Shown: in pieces, positions 8,985 to 21,331 of the stretch
Position numbering within the stretch: the stretch's first letter is position 1
How the letters are laid out: every line of letters starts with the position of its first letter
Origin: Symsagittifera roscoffensis
Lineage: Eukaryota; Xenacoelomorpha; Acoela; Convolutidae
DNA: 64,000 bases
Assembly (NCBI RefSeq): GCF_963678635.1
Contig: NC_087065.1
Coordinates: 57,748,754-57,812,753, forward strand
Reading direction: 5' to 3'
Translations under genes and position numbers: made by a program
Notes under the pieces: generated by a model
The model's input: only the letters and a program-made list of their open reading frames with translations
Databases searched by the model: none
Told to the model about the DNA's origin: nothing

Positions 8985-11900
8985 ATGTCCATTCCTCGGA
9001 ACCATAAGTCATTCGACATCGCCACAATTACTCCATGGTCGTCATCTATTCCTGGCTTCAACTTGAGCTGTCGACTGAAGTTGGGCAGTTGTAACCCCAG
9101 CACCTCGTCCAACACTAGCATGAGTAGTGAGTGGTCCTTGAATCGTCTCATTGCGTTCGAGATATCCGACCAGACCGCCCGTAGTTCGGCCCTGAGCCCT
9201 GAGTGGTCTCAGATTCTCCATCTCTATCTCGCAATTTGGGGCCGATATGATTACATCATATTTCCCTTCTGCGAGCAAAGCCACAAACGCATACACGAAT
9301 TTTAGTCCACCCGGGAGACGTGCATACCCCGGAGACAGCGCGAACACGGCTCTCGGTGTCATTTGGTGAAGGACCCTTCTTTCAGGGTATCCACTACTTC
9401 ACTCATTGACTCGAGTATATCTTTTATCGCTGGCCATACAGCGGCTTCGGCTGTCGTAGGCTCTCTGAGTCTGCTCACAAAACCTCTACTGTGTAAATGG
9501 TCATTGATGCCAGCAAACACAATTGTTATTGGGTTCATCTCTGTCTGCCTTTGTACCCCAATCGCCATTGACACGGATTGCATTAGGTCCAGATCGACCG
9601 CTGCCAACATTATAACATCCGGCCAAAACAGAGACTTGGAGGTGTGCACGATGTCTGAATTTGCTACTATCATAATCGTGGCCTTCCTCATTTTTGCTTT
9701 GTCGTACGCGGCAAAATGGTCTCATCTTTCCTTATCGCCTTCAACCCGCCGTATCTTTGGACATCACCTTCCTGATTCACTTGTTTCGGGTATACTCTTT
9801 CTTTCACATGACCTGGGGGTGTCTTCAGCTGCCTGAACATCTTCACATGTTGTCCAATCGTGCCTTCGTTATCAGAAATCTTCCAGGTCTCTCTTCTCAA
9901 TTTCCCTCATCGTGATTCAATTTTACGTCTTGTCACGGTCTTGCGTTCACTGGGCCCATTGTGTTATTAGAGGGCAGTCCCTCTAGGTCGGCAAACCTCA
10001 AAGCAGTTGTAGAGCTGAAGTTTATGCCAGCCGCTATCAACCAGTCCACTCCTATTATCGATTGAAATCCGCTGACCGATAACCTTTCTCCGTTCAACAT
10101 CCTCATGGCATCCGCTGCGAAGCTCACCGTCTGGAGGTTCAGTTTCATCTGGTCATCCTTGTATATGTGCCATGTAGAAGGTATTGGCCTCGACCACATT
10201 AGAGAGCTCCTGTTTGGACGTCGCTCCTCTCGACTGGTGCTCGTTGTGTCAGATCTCGTATCAGATCTAGAGGTGCTGGTCCTTTCCGCTGTCGAGTTGA
10301 CAGGTCCTAATCTTCGTCTAGGAGTAATGGTCCTCCTCATGGGCGCTTCCCCCAATGGATCTCGTACATCTGTTCTGTGCCCGGGTTCGCTGGAGCTTTG
10401 CGAATTATAGATGGTCAAGGCTGGGACCGCTCCCAAGCGTGTTTCCAGGTTAGGAGGCACAAACGTGGTAATTGTCGGCTCTTTGGATGCTTCGTCTTCC
10501 TTCAGCACTCCCGTGTCGAAGAGTTCTACTTCCAATTCATCCAATCGCTCTTGGAAGACTCTGTTCAACCACGCCTGTCCTTCTATGCTATCAAAGTGGA
10601 TGCCGTCAGTGGTCAGCCTGGCCTGATCCATAGCCCTCAGCTCATGTTCGATATCAATAAGGATCATCCTTCCGGCATTCTGACTTGCAAGATTCCTCAG
10701 GATGTTGTTCCACCTGATTACTCCTTCGTTGTGCCTTCTCCCTGCTGCAGTCAATATCCTCGTGCTCATTGGCACAGTGCAAACAGTCAGTAAGTACCGC
10801 GCAGTTGAATTTTTGCCAGAGGGTAGTAAACCAGCACACCATCATTGATTCCCATAGTGCTTCTTCCTCATCTGAGCTTCTCGAGATGTTATCTGTCCCA
10901 ACTAGGATCGTTACATTAGGGATTCTCCCTGGGTTCATCAACTCCACCATCCGAAATAACTGGGCTATCGTCGCGCCTCCGAAAGCCATCACCGTGGTGA
11001 TTCAGGAGGTCCTCAAATTTGAGAGCACTCTGACCAAGCTGTCTCCCAGTATCAGATGTGATGCCCCCAGTGGTGGTTGCTGCAGGTTTACTGCCGGGTT
11101 CCAGGTCGCTCGATTGAAGGAAGCTCTCGGATCCGCCTCCGGAACTCCTGTGAAGTTATCCTTCAACTGATTATTCTTTTGCACATCCATTACCCGTGAC
11201 ACTTTCTTCGCCGACATCTTTCGTATCTTCCTGTCTGGGACTTTTGCGCACCCCATTGGTAGCGTTGCATCGCTAACTCCCCTTTTGGTCATTACGTCTT
11301 GGGAGAGCTGTACTCTGCCCGTAGCGTCGACCGTTCCATAGGGTGCAGTCACCCCGGAACCTGGCGCATTCCTGTTGGCCACTAGTCGTCCAGCTGTCTC
11401 TATCGGCTTCCTCATCGTCTGCTCCACGACTGGATCACCTAAGGTATCACTCGGGTCCGGGAATGTCACTCGACCAGTTGCAGTTGGGAGTCGCGTTTCT
11501 GTCGTTTGACTCGTTTCTCGAGGCGTCAAGAGCTCCATCGGGGACTGCCCATGAGGAATACTCCTTGCAGGTATCACTTTTACCACGGCTGTTGTCAATG
11601 CCACCCGTTCCGATTGCTCCTTGTAGTCCCGCCTCAAGCGTTCAGTTTCTTCACCCTGCTTTTTGTTGCAGTCTTCAAACAATCTCTTCCACATGTCTCT
11701 GTCGTCCTCCGTAATGAGCATGGTCTTAGTCATTTTATCTAGCTTCTTTCTGGTCCTTTCCAGCTCATCTTTCATCCCATCTAGATCTTGTATGGTTTGG
11801 TTCGTTTGAACCCCCCGTTCTACTCTCGCCCTCATTGGTGGCACAGCTATTCTCAGTGGTGAACTAGACGAGGCAGCCTCGCTGTTCATCTCTTGATGCA

Positions 11901-12273
11901 TTCTCCTCAGCCCAGGCTTGGGCTTGGAGGGCAAAGGCATCTCACCTGGTTGGTAAGTCCTGGATCTTCCCAGTCCAGGCCCGTTCGCCAAGTCACTCCC
12001 TGAGAGAGCCCCGTTTCTCCAACCCATCACCCTCATGTTTGGGCGGTCTAGTACTCTCCTCTCTCCCTATGCTGCCATCAATAGGACTTCCGTGGGGCGG
12101 TCCCCACGGTTGTCATGCCCCAAGACGTTTATCAAGGCGGTCAGCAACATGACTACCTCTGGGTCCTCCAGAGCGAAGTCTCGATGCGTTAGCCGACGAT
12201 AGATCGCATCTACCTTCGGTCCTACATATTCCTCTGCCAGGTCCATCATCTCATCCAAGTTGAAGTTATCCAT
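8985..12273 (-). pseudogene. Accessory cistron of element A, truncated and frameshifted
   Basis: Homologous to 39,527 to about 42,760 of element B. It starts at the ATG at 12,273 (conserved with B and, more distantly, C), has a stop created by a 1-nt loss near 12,065, then long frames at 11,002-12,036 and 9,933-10,775. It carries the coiled coil, the first SGNH domain (Gly-Asp-Ser-Leu near 11,045) and the first half of the second SGNH-like domain (Ala-Gly-Ile-Asn-Asp-His near 9,510). Block III of the first SGNH domain reads Gly-Thr-Asp-Asn instead of Gly-Thr-Asn-Asp (about 10,892), which would move the catalytic Asn. Everything after about residue 950 is deleted. Confidence 0.85.
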
Positions 12274-12660
12274 TCTCTTTTCAGGTTCGATTCGATTTGG
12301 TTTAATGATTTGACTCAAGTGAGTAATTAAACGATCACTCAGGATCTAGAAAAGCGATCACGAATATCACACTTGTCCATTTCACCTTAACTTCTCGTTA
12401 AAATTTATTTAAAACGGTCAGATAAAAATATTTGGATCCTAAAAATTATTAAAATCAATCGGTCTCTAAAAATTTGGAACTCGACCTAAGATTGGACAGT
12501 CCAAACCATGGATCTATTCCTAAGATCGTTATTCAGTTGTTCGTGGTCACTAACTCCTTCTTACCCAGGACCTTAATAACATAAGACATAACATAACAAA
12601 ACACACATATCACACCCTACACATACTTTAGTCTGACACCCTCTTGCAAGTCACCTTAAC
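12274..12660 (-). promoter_or_regulatory. Inter-cistronic spacer of element A with candidate 3' splice site
   Basis: Non-coding spacer between the pol stop (12,661) and the accessory start (12,273). On the minus strand CGCTTTTCTAG (AG complementary to 12,346-12,347) is a pyrimidine-rich acceptor-like site about 73 nt before the ATG, at the same place as in B and C. This could make a spliced subgenomic mRNA; that is inference. Confidence 0.4.
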
Positions 12661-14496
12661 TCAGCCTATACTTAAGTAATATTTCTGATGTAAGTGTACT
12701 TGTATATTAGTATCAGAGAAGATTACGTGTATGAGCGCGTTCAGTTCCCGAGGATGCAGTCGCCCTCTGTTCGGATCGTACACTGGAATCCAAAGCTCCT
12801 TCACTTCCCTTTCGACGAGGAAGTCTCTCAATCTCGTCAAGGACAAGACTAGTTTTTCCGGGTCTACGTGCCGCTTCTCCTTCTCCGTCGCCCGTGTCAC
12901 TAAGAAACATAGGTATTTTCCCGGTATCTGTGACGCCGCCGGAGGCAAGGCTGCTACGCCCCCTATTCCTGATCTTTGCTTCCAAAGGAATTCTATGTTT
13001 TTATATTCTCTCTGAAAATATGTCGCTAACGCTGTCCTAAAATTCATGTCCGCTGTGATTGCTATCGCACATGTTCTATTTGTGAGTATAAAATCGCTAC
13101 CTGTTAATATTATGCTACTAAAATATTTATTTGGTAATTTAAAATATGACTCAACTACCCTCCCATTGTCCAGTTTCTTTGGGTCTTCGCCTGTTTCTGC
13201 TTCTAAATCCCCTGTCTCTCTTGCTATTCTTAATTTTTTTATTAATAAGTTTTCAGTGTGGGTAACTCCTACCCCCACTCCCCGGACAAAAATATCCATC
13301 GACGTCCCCGTCGATCGCATAACAGGTATCAAGTCAAGATTGCAAGCCGGAATGAGTAGTAGCTCTTCCTTGGCAGCCCAGGAAGGATCCTCTCGTTCGG
13401 TTTTCATGTATTTCATGCTTCCACGATCTACATCTTGAATCGTGACACTGGTCTCCTTTGGGTCCGATGTCATTTCGTTCAGCCATTCCAAGACACGTAA
13501 ATTCGTCAAGTCTTGTTCGTATGACTGCTGTTGCTCGTCGTCGAATTCTACCTCGGGTTTTGACCGGTCTTCGATCCACTCCTCGTCGTGATCATCGATT
13601 ATGTCAATATCCTGTGACACAGTTATTTCTTCTAGACCCACTACTTCTTCCCCTATCTTCTTTAGGTCTATCCTGTCCGCTACAAAATCGTCGCCGTAAG
13701 GGTTGTATCTTTTTCTGGGTCTTGTCCTGTCATTCTGTCGAGTCTGTATCGTGAACGGAAGATCCGGTTCAAAATTCTTGGGAACCTCCCTTTGTTCAGG
13801 GTCTAGCCAGTCCTCTTCTGCGTAGGGTAAAGTTTCATCGTCTGCTTCAATCACCTCATTTGGATCCAAGTCCAGTGGTGTACTTGTTCCTTCCTCTATG
13901 ACTTCATTGCCATCATTCTTTTCCCTGGTGCCCTTCTCGTTGACCTCACAAGCAGGCTCCATCATTAGATAATCCCCTTCTTCCATGTCTGCAGGTATAC
14001 ACCAGTCTTTTGTTGATGGATTTTGTGGCTTAATGATTTCGTAATGAGCGGCTAGACGAGTACTCAGTCTATAGAAGCGTCCCTCCTGGTGCATCTCCGT
14101 GATTATGAAGGGTCCCCTCCACTTTTTTAGGAGCTTTTTTGTTCCTTTCGGTGGTATGACGTTCTGAAATACCCATACGTAGTCCGCTACCGAATAAGCT
14201 TTTGCACCAGCTGCTTTTTTGTCAAATCTTTTCCTCTGCCTTGCCTGTGCCTGCTGAGTATTTCGTCTACATAAGTCGTTTAACTCCTGCTGACGTCTTA
14301 TTACATCCATTACATAGACCTGTGGTAACGTCTTCTTACCCTCATACTCCGGGTAGAAGAAAGTCAAGGGTAAAGACTTCTCGTGCCCGGACAGCAACAT
14401 ATGTGGACTAAATCCGGTGGTGGAATGTTGTGTGCTATTGTAAGCTCCCGTCACCTGCGGAAGATATCTGTCCCAATCGGTCAGTACCTGGAACAA
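12661..14496 (-). pseudogene. Pol C-terminal part of element A: integrase C-terminus, acidic tail, macro domain
   Basis: One open stretch of 611 codons. It begins after the catalytic Glu of integrase and contains the GPY/F module (Trp-Arg-Gly-Pro-Phe, about residue 126), then roughly 200 acidic residues, then a macro-like domain from about residue 465 to the end. Macro-domain hallmarks are a first strand and Asp-Phe-Ile-Leu, the Ala-Ile-Ala-Ile...Ala-Asp-Met segment, Gly-Lys-Tyr-Leu-Cys-Phe-Leu-Val-Thr-Arg, and a C-terminal strand ending Tyr-Tyr-Leu-Ser-Ile. The same tail occurs in B and C. This open frame lies downstream of a crippled integrase, so no full Pol protein can be made from A. Confidence 0.75.
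13278..13290 (-). other. Internal copy of the polypurine-tract motif (element A, macro-proximal)
   Basis: TTTGTCCGGGGAG on the minus strand, inside the pol frame just before the macro domain, coding for part of Phe-Val-Arg-Gly-Val. It is the counterpart of 38,513-38,525 in B and 62,882-62,894 in C. Confidence 0.6.
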
Positions 14497-17111
14497 TATA
14501 CACTCAGCATCGACACTAACGTTCGATTCTGCCTTTCCATTAAAACATTTGTCTGGGGATGGTATGTCTCGGAGTGAGCTTGAGCTACCTGTGAGCGTCT
14601 CAATAGCTCTTTCGTGAGTTCTCCTACGAAAGCTGTTCCGTTATCCGATTGAAACAGGACACATCTTTTTGATTCCAGGCCACTCAAAGCGCTTCAGGAT
14701 CCTCTGATATACTTTGTCGATCCCCTGATGGCCCATCTGATCAAGCGACCTGAATAATAGTTCTGTCTGATAGAGTTGCGGCAACACTATCGCTTTATAC
14801 TTGTATAGGACTTTGTCTTCATCTCTTCTCGTGCAAGCCACAATCCCGTCCTTGTTCAAATATAACCTTCCCTCTTTCTGCATAAAATACTGCCGCAAAA
14901 TGTGGTTACTGTCTTCCTCGAGGTCTCCTTTGTCTGGAGAACCATTTTCGATCCACCTTTTCAGGTTGCTTGTCATGCGGTTATTTCTCTGCGCTCTTAG
15001 AAGATCCGAGAGTCTGTATCTCGCCTTCATGTACGTCTTCATGGCCCTCATCTGACTAATCAGCTCATTTTCGAATGGCTGAAAATTAGTCCTGACTACC
15101 TCTTTTTGTGGCAACAGACTCATCAAACGTTTCGATACCGCTTTTGTTTCCAGATCATCCGCTGCGTTATCAAAGACTCTCTCAACTGGTACGAGGTAGC
15201 GATCACTGTCAGGGTCCTGATATACCTCTCTATCCAGATCCCTTGCTCGCGTTTCCACTAGTAGTGTGTGGATTGCTGGTTCTGACAGTTCTGATCCTGA
15301 GCTCGAGTTCCTGTCTGAGTAGGTGTCAATTCCTGAGTTTCGGGGATTGTCATCTGTTGAAGAGTCTGCGACGGAGTCTGCACCATCTCCTATGTCAGTT
15401 CTGTGCTTTCTTCGCATCCATCTGAACTACCCGGACAAAACTTTGTTCTCTAGGTCCTGCTTCTCATCAGGAACTTTCTCATCTACATCAGACTCCCCGG
15501 ACAAACTTCCTTGTCCCGGGTGTTGATCTTGAACTCGCCGGCTCTTCTCACCGTTCGTCTCCCCGGACAAACAATTTTGTACCAGGTTTCGTTCAACCTT
15601 TTCACCTTCTTTATCCTGGTCCACAAAGGTAACGGTTTACTTTTGCGTATCGTTCTCCTTTTCTTTCCGTCCGTAAGAAGTACCGGTTAAAACCTCGTGT
15701 GGTTTTGAGGATACTTGTTGCTGAACTATTGTCCTACAATCCCTCTCGTTCTCTTTGTCTTGTCGTCTGGACGGCCTGATCTTCACCTTCTCACTGACTG
15801 TCAGTAATGCCACTGCTGCTGTCCACTCGGGGTCATCTCTGGTCACTTCTTTCTCTAGCAATCCACCCAGCATCCGCATCACTTGCGGTGTGACCTGCAC
15901 CGTTTTATCCAATAACGAGAAGCTGTTAATGTTCATGCGAGAGAGTTCCTGCTGGACCAGGTTTAAGCGCCTCAACAAATCCAAGGGCACCTGGTCCTTC
16001 TTGGATAGGAACTTTATCTCGGCTGCTTCCTCCATAGGTAACTCAGGATGTCCTTGAATTGGATGTCCAGACTTGTCCAACCATCTCGTTAAGGGAAGCG
16101 CTTCATAAGTTTCTTTGTCCAGAAACGAGAATCCTTCCTTTATTTCTGCCTGATTGGCTTGCTTCTGTTCCAATCTTTCATAGAACTCGGTTTTCTTACT
16201 GAGCCTGTCAGCATTCTGGTGTTTGTCACGCATCCTGTGCTCGATTATCATGTGGTAGCCATCTAATCTCACTATTCATCTTCCTATATAACTCTGATCC
16301 AACGAGTATGTCTTCAACCAGGATAACGCCCTGTTGTCCACGCGTAACTTAAAGGGAGCGCTCCCCAAGTATGCGCGGTACTTTTCCACAAATGTGACTA
16401 CTGCAAACTTTTCTGCTTTTGGTGCACCATATTTCATCTCAGTGTCACTTAACACCTTACTGCCATATGCTATGGGACGGAGAACTGTTCTCCCATTCCA
16501 TTCCTGCTCCTGATGCAGCATTCCTGAGATGGCTACTACTGATGCGTCTGTGTCAAGAACATACATGCCCTTCTCTGTAGGCATGCCTAGCACTATCCCG
16601 CTTCGCACAGTTCCAACTTCATGTTCTCGAAGTCAGCTTGAGCTTCTTCGTTCCATTCGAACTTCTTTCCTTTGTTGCGCATCAGCTTCTGCATGGGATA
16701 CACTTTGTCTGCATATCCTTTTATGAACTCTCGGTAATAATTGGCAAAACCTAGGAAGCTCATGAGCTGTGTGTCCGTTCTGGGAGCCTTCCGTTTCAAC
16801 ACAGCTTCTACTGCTTCCGGGTCCAGCCTCACAGAATGCCTGTCCACCATTCTTCCCAGGTACTTGATTGAATCCCTAAGGATTTCACATTTCGATGGTT
16901 TGCATTTCAAGCCTGCTCTTTTCATGCATCCAAAGACCTCATCGAGCCGATCAATGTGGTCTTCCAGGGTCGGTGTTGCTATGACTACGTCATCCTCGTA
17001 ACACATCACAAGGTTCCCGTACTTCTTTGTCACTCTGGTCAAAGCCTGAGCCATCAGTCTTTGAAAAGTGGCCGTTGCGTTGCACAAGCCGAAGCGTTCT
17101 ATCTCTGGCAA
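14481..17111 (-). pseudogene. Pol of element A: RT remnant, RNase H, integrase, with internal deletions
   Basis: Frames at 16,593-17,111, 16,276-16,608, 15,637-16,272, 15,427-15,624, 14,641-15,417 and 14,481-14,687 together form a gypsy-type Pol. Compared with B, about 520 bp encoding the N-terminal RT motifs are missing at about 17,112. The active-site box reads Tyr-Glu-Asp-Asp (complement of 16,989-17,000). RNase H has Asp-Thr-Asp-Ala-Ser and the His-Gln-Asn-Ala-Asp end block. Integrase has lost about 290 bp at about 14,665, removing its zinc-binding Cys pair and first catalytic Asp. The element is replication-dead. Confidence 0.9.
15428..15571 (-). other. Three internal polypurine-tract-like motifs in element A pol
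   Basis: Copies of TTTGTCCGGGGAG (minus strand) at 15,559-15,571 and 15,493-15,505, and one with a single change (TTTGTCCGGGTAG) at 15,428-15,440, about 66 bp apart. They encode Leu-Ser-Gly-Glu or its variant in the RNase H/integrase linker and match the three sites at 35,884-36,028 in B. Confidence 0.6.
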
Positions 17112-17128
17112 AACCGGTTTGTCAGACT

Positions 17129-20006
17129 CTAGTTCATATGAAGAGGTATAGATTTTATTTCATTAATCCTTTTTAAAATTTTATCTTTATTGACATGATA
17201 AGGACAGTCTTTCACACTATATTTCTTCAAGTTTTGTGTCTCCTCATAGTCGGTCTTCATCGGCAAGGCGTAACCAAGTTTCTTTCCACGCTGGATTGAA
17301 ACCGTGGTGTCCAGTGTGTTCAAAAACACACTGACACACAGTCCGTTTCGCGTTACCGAGAAGCTCCGGCCTAAAATCACCGAATTCTGACTATTTGGAT
17401 TCGATACTAAACAAACCTGTATACTATCACCTAACGAATTCAAATTTCTCATTTTAAAAAGTGCTACTACTGCTTGTCCCGGCTGTAGTTTTACTTTTCT
17501 GTCTATAAAAATGGGTACCTTGTTTTCCTCTGTTATGATTCTATTAATTGGTGTCTTAACATACTTCCAATCCGAGTTCCTAATCCTTATTAGACCGTTG
17601 TACAAGTCAATCATCACGTCAAAATTCCTGACAAAATCAATGCCCAAGATGAATTGATCTGCGTCGTCCAAATTCTCTACCACCAGGAAGCTCATCCAAA
17701 GACCCCGTCCTCCCATGTGGAAAACCGTTATTGGTGTTCTTCCGGCTACGTAAATCGCTCCACGAGTGGCTGCAGCCAGTCGGAGATTCGTCGGGATTAG
17801 ATCTTCCCTCGTGAAGCCCATTCTTTCCCAAGTCTTTATCGGCATCGCACTCACTACCGCTCCTTGTGTCCAGAAGCCCTGTGACTCCAATTTTTGTTCC
17901 GTTGATGTCGAGCAGATGTGCAGTCACATCTGCTTCGTATCCAATGTGTACTGCGTCTTGCTCCATCATGGCTTCATGGCCTATCCTGCGGACTTTGAGT
18001 TTCTCCTCACCCAAATAGATCTGTCCTATCTGGTCACTGTCTGTTGTTACATATGTCCTAGTGTAGATACTGATTCCATCTACGTTCAGCATCACTTGAC
18101 ACGGTCGATAGACTTCCACGTAGCGACCATGAAGCTTCTTTATTCGAGGGCCACCTGTTGTTAGTAGTGCTCGCACAGCTCTTGACTCAGTGCGTGGCTC
18201 CACCTGCCTCAGATAATCTGTATATGTGTCCAAATGCATCAAAGTGAACTCTGATGGTTCACTCAGATTTCTGATTACCTGGTGTCCCGCTACCGATTTT
18301 AATGACTGTATTTTGCTTCCTTGTGGCACCATACCGAACCTCTGCCCGGAGATCACATTAAGTTTCATGCTCAAACTACTTGGTACCTTTGTTTCTTCGA
18401 CTTCTGTTGCCTCGAAGGTATCCAGCTTCTCCTGTAGTTTCTCTTTTTCCAATTCGAGCTTCACTTTTTGCTCGATCTCTTTCGCTACCAGTTCCTGCTG
18501 CACTCTATTTAGAGCATCCCTCGCGGCTGCCCTATAATCAATCTTGAAGTCGTCCGCAGCAGTCACCGGTTCCGGTTAACATGTCTTCTCTGTTACCGCC
18601 TGCATTTTCTTCGTTGCCAGCTCTTGCGGTTTTTCTTTTCTGCGCACCTCCACTTCACTCAAAAGTCGAGCCTTGCTGGCTTTCACACCCGATAAAGCTT
18701 CCTCGTGCCTTGGATGCTTGATGTCTGCTACAGCATCCCAGAATTGCGAACAATCCGATTTAAAATGACCTTCCAAAGTGCAAAAGCAAAACCTCGGGCC
18801 GAGTTTTGCGATTACTCCTCTCATTAAATCTTCATGATCGACTTCTGACGCATCTTCGTCCTTCAGGCTAAAGCCTATTGCTTTCATGCCCTGTTTATAA
18901 GTTGGGCATGCTGACACGTGATGGTCCGTCGAACTGCAATTTGCACAAGAGCGTCTCTTGTCCATATCGTCCCTCGGTTTATACCAGTTGTTCCCTTGGT
19001 TTGCTGGTCCGTTGTTAAAATTGCCATAATTGTTCTTGTAAAATCCAGATCTGGACGGAGGTTTCAGCAAAAGATATTCTTTTGACTTGAGCCTCAAATC
19101 CTCTGGTGTTGGCGCATTGGTTGATTGTGCTGTGTAATGCGTTGCTAACATTGTTCGAAGTTCATCATTTTTCACACCATCGATGATTTTTGAGGCTACC
19201 GCCAGGTTCATCCTCCTGTTCGACTCGTCCGGTTGGCTACACCTTCTAAGCATCTCCAAATCGTCTAGAAACTTGTCTATCGTCTCATCTTCTCGTTGCC
19301 TCCTTTTCTCGAAGCGCATCCTTGCTTGGTGTCCCTGCACCACTCAGCCAAAACGATTCAACAAAATTTCAAAGATTTTCTCAGCAGTATCCCGCTGATA
19401 TTGCTTTTTGGCCATCACACAGTTTAGGGCTGTCCCTTCCAAGTTACTGGTGAGCGCACTGCACTCTTGCCTTTCTGACAGGTCTTCTTCCTTAAAACGC
19501 AGTTTCATCACCTCTATCGAGGTGTCAATGCAGCCGTCAGATTCGTCTTTATAGCATCTTGGTTTCTTAAAGACTCTTATGGACTTTTCACTGCGTTCAT
19601 TGGTTCTAGATAACCTCGTCAGGAATGTCTCCAAAGACCTGTTAAGGGGTTCAAAGGCTGTGGCCATTGCCGTAGCATCTCTTGAGTGCCCCGCCTGAGT
19701 ATCATCGCCTCCTGTTAAGGGCTCTGTATTCGGTGCATCCCTACAATCCGAATCGCCGTGACTGTTTCCCCCTTGGCCCACATGACTCCTTCCTGGGCTC
19801 GCATGTCTCCTGTTACTGGAATCGCCTCTCCCAGTCGCATGTGTGCCTTGCGTCGGTCGTTCGTTTGAGGTCTGTCTGTTTCCTGTTGAACTTGCTCTAC
19901 TGTTCGGGCCCCATGTTCCATTACCCCTTGTGGCATAGCCTGATGAACTGCCCCTGCCTCTAGTGGATCCATGCGTCTTCCTCTTTTGATGTTCATTGAA
20001 GTTCAC
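17129..20006 (-). pseudogene. Gag and protease of element A
   Basis: Frames at 19,344-20,006, 18,576-19,343, 17,637-18,566 and 17,129-17,890. The order is an Arg/Gly/Ser-rich N-terminus, a Ty3/gypsy-type capsid segment, two CCHC knuckles, a Glu/Lys coiled coil and a retropepsin. The first knuckle keeps C-x2-C-x4-H-x4-C (about 18,905-18,950); in the second the first pair is C-x-C. A stop replaces a capsid Ser codon near 19,345 and another stop follows Glu-Lys-Thr-Cys near 18,575. The protease signature is disrupted: the frame shifts immediately after Leu-Leu-Asp-Thr, so the Asp-Thr-Gly motif is split. Confidence 0.9.
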
Positions 20007-20027
20007 CCTCGACTCCCTGCTGGGACC

Positions 20028-21331
20028 TCACGAGTTCGGTTCTCCTTCTTTTGGTCCACTCTTGCTGCTTAGTAGCCCGTCCAACCTATCCATGATAGCC
20101 TGAATTCGCCTCTCCATCATCGCATCTATCTTTGTGTCAAGAGTCCCAAGCGACTGCTCTTGCTGAATTCTCAACTTCTCCATGTCGTCTCTTAAGCGCA
20201 ACTCTCTCTGTTTCGCTTTTCTTGTCATTCGCGACAAGTTCTTCGCTATCTGTTTATCCGTTCTTTTCTTCAAGCGTTTTTCGCTTCTACCAACTTCTTG
20301 TCTATTGCGGTTTATTTCTTCCCGCAGATTTTCTCTTTCAACGTGGACTGCCCTCTCTAGTTCACTCATTCTTATGGACATCTGTTCATCTTGTTCTCCT
20401 ATACTGCCCACTATGTTGTTCAAAGCTTCTTCCAATGATGCTCCGTTTTCTACTAGTGGCGTCACAAGTGGCGGTGTCACCCTGTCAATCCCACCAGGTA
20501 GCTTGGTACTGGTCGAGATTCGGGCTTTGATTCTCTGCCTCGACGTCTTTTCATTATCCACCTCTGGATCCGCCGATGCGTTCCTAGCCCTATGTTTCTA
20601 TTCTCCCCAGTTCGCGTTTCCGAATTTGTCATGCTCACAAAGTCTCTTGACTGGCCTGATGTGTTTGTGTCTTTGCGTATCGTTCTCGCCACACCAAATT
20701 TGTCCATGGTTCCAGTCTCTCTGTCAGTGTATTCCTCATTCTCCTGGGTCGAACTATTAAGGCTGACTCGAGATCCAAACTCAACTTGCTCATCATCGTC
20801 CTCTTTTTCCTCCTGGGGTTCATCTTCATCTCTTGTACCCACTCCCATGGTGAATGGAAAGATGTATCCGAAAGTGTTCTTGACTCTTTCTGAAAACGAT
20901 GAGGACGATGCCTGTTTCTCCGTCACGCCTGCCATCATGGCGTTGTCTGTGGGAGATCTTCTAGTTGTCACAATTGCAGTAGAGATGTCGGACAGTTCCG
21001 ACATCTCCTCTCGGTCCAGTGTCCCGGTGGAAGTAGCAAAATCTTGGCATTGCTCTACCGGGGTAGATTCACTGGCTAGCCTTCTGTTCCTCTCCCTTCC
21101 GGTTCATGCGTTTCCTGATTCTCATGCATGGCCTGTTCCGGATGGACCTCAACTTCTAGCATAGCTCTTTGCTCTTCTGAGGACTTCTGCCTGAAACCGT
21201 TTACCCTCTGTCGTCCGGGTTGGTGTGATCCTTTCCACAAAAGGGTTGGTCATCGCTCTTCTCTGTTTCTCAGGTATGATTTTCCTGGAGCTATCACCGA
21301 GCTTAGGTATCCTTGACTTGTCTAGTTTCAT
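20028..21331 (-). pseudogene. ORF1 of element A (pre-gag coiled-coil protein)
   Basis: Homologue of the 435-codon frame at 29,543-30,850. It starts with ATG (Met-Lys-Leu-Asp-Lys-Ser-Arg-Ile) at about 21,331, where B has GTG. Frameshifts split it into 21,149-21,331, 20,477-21,004 and 20,028-20,561. The middle is acidic and Ser/Thr-rich; the last 130 residues are heptad-like Glu/Arg/Leu coiled coil. It ends 22 bp before the gag frame. No known domain is recognised. Extra ORFs upstream of gag are known from giant plant Ogre elements, but no sequence relationship is claimed. Confidence 0.75.

Noticed and set aside
9363-9836. Plus-strand frames over element A such as 9,363-9,836 and 10,377-10,793
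   Set aside because: They are antisense to the accessory cistron, have no recognisable domains and no counterpart kept in B or C.
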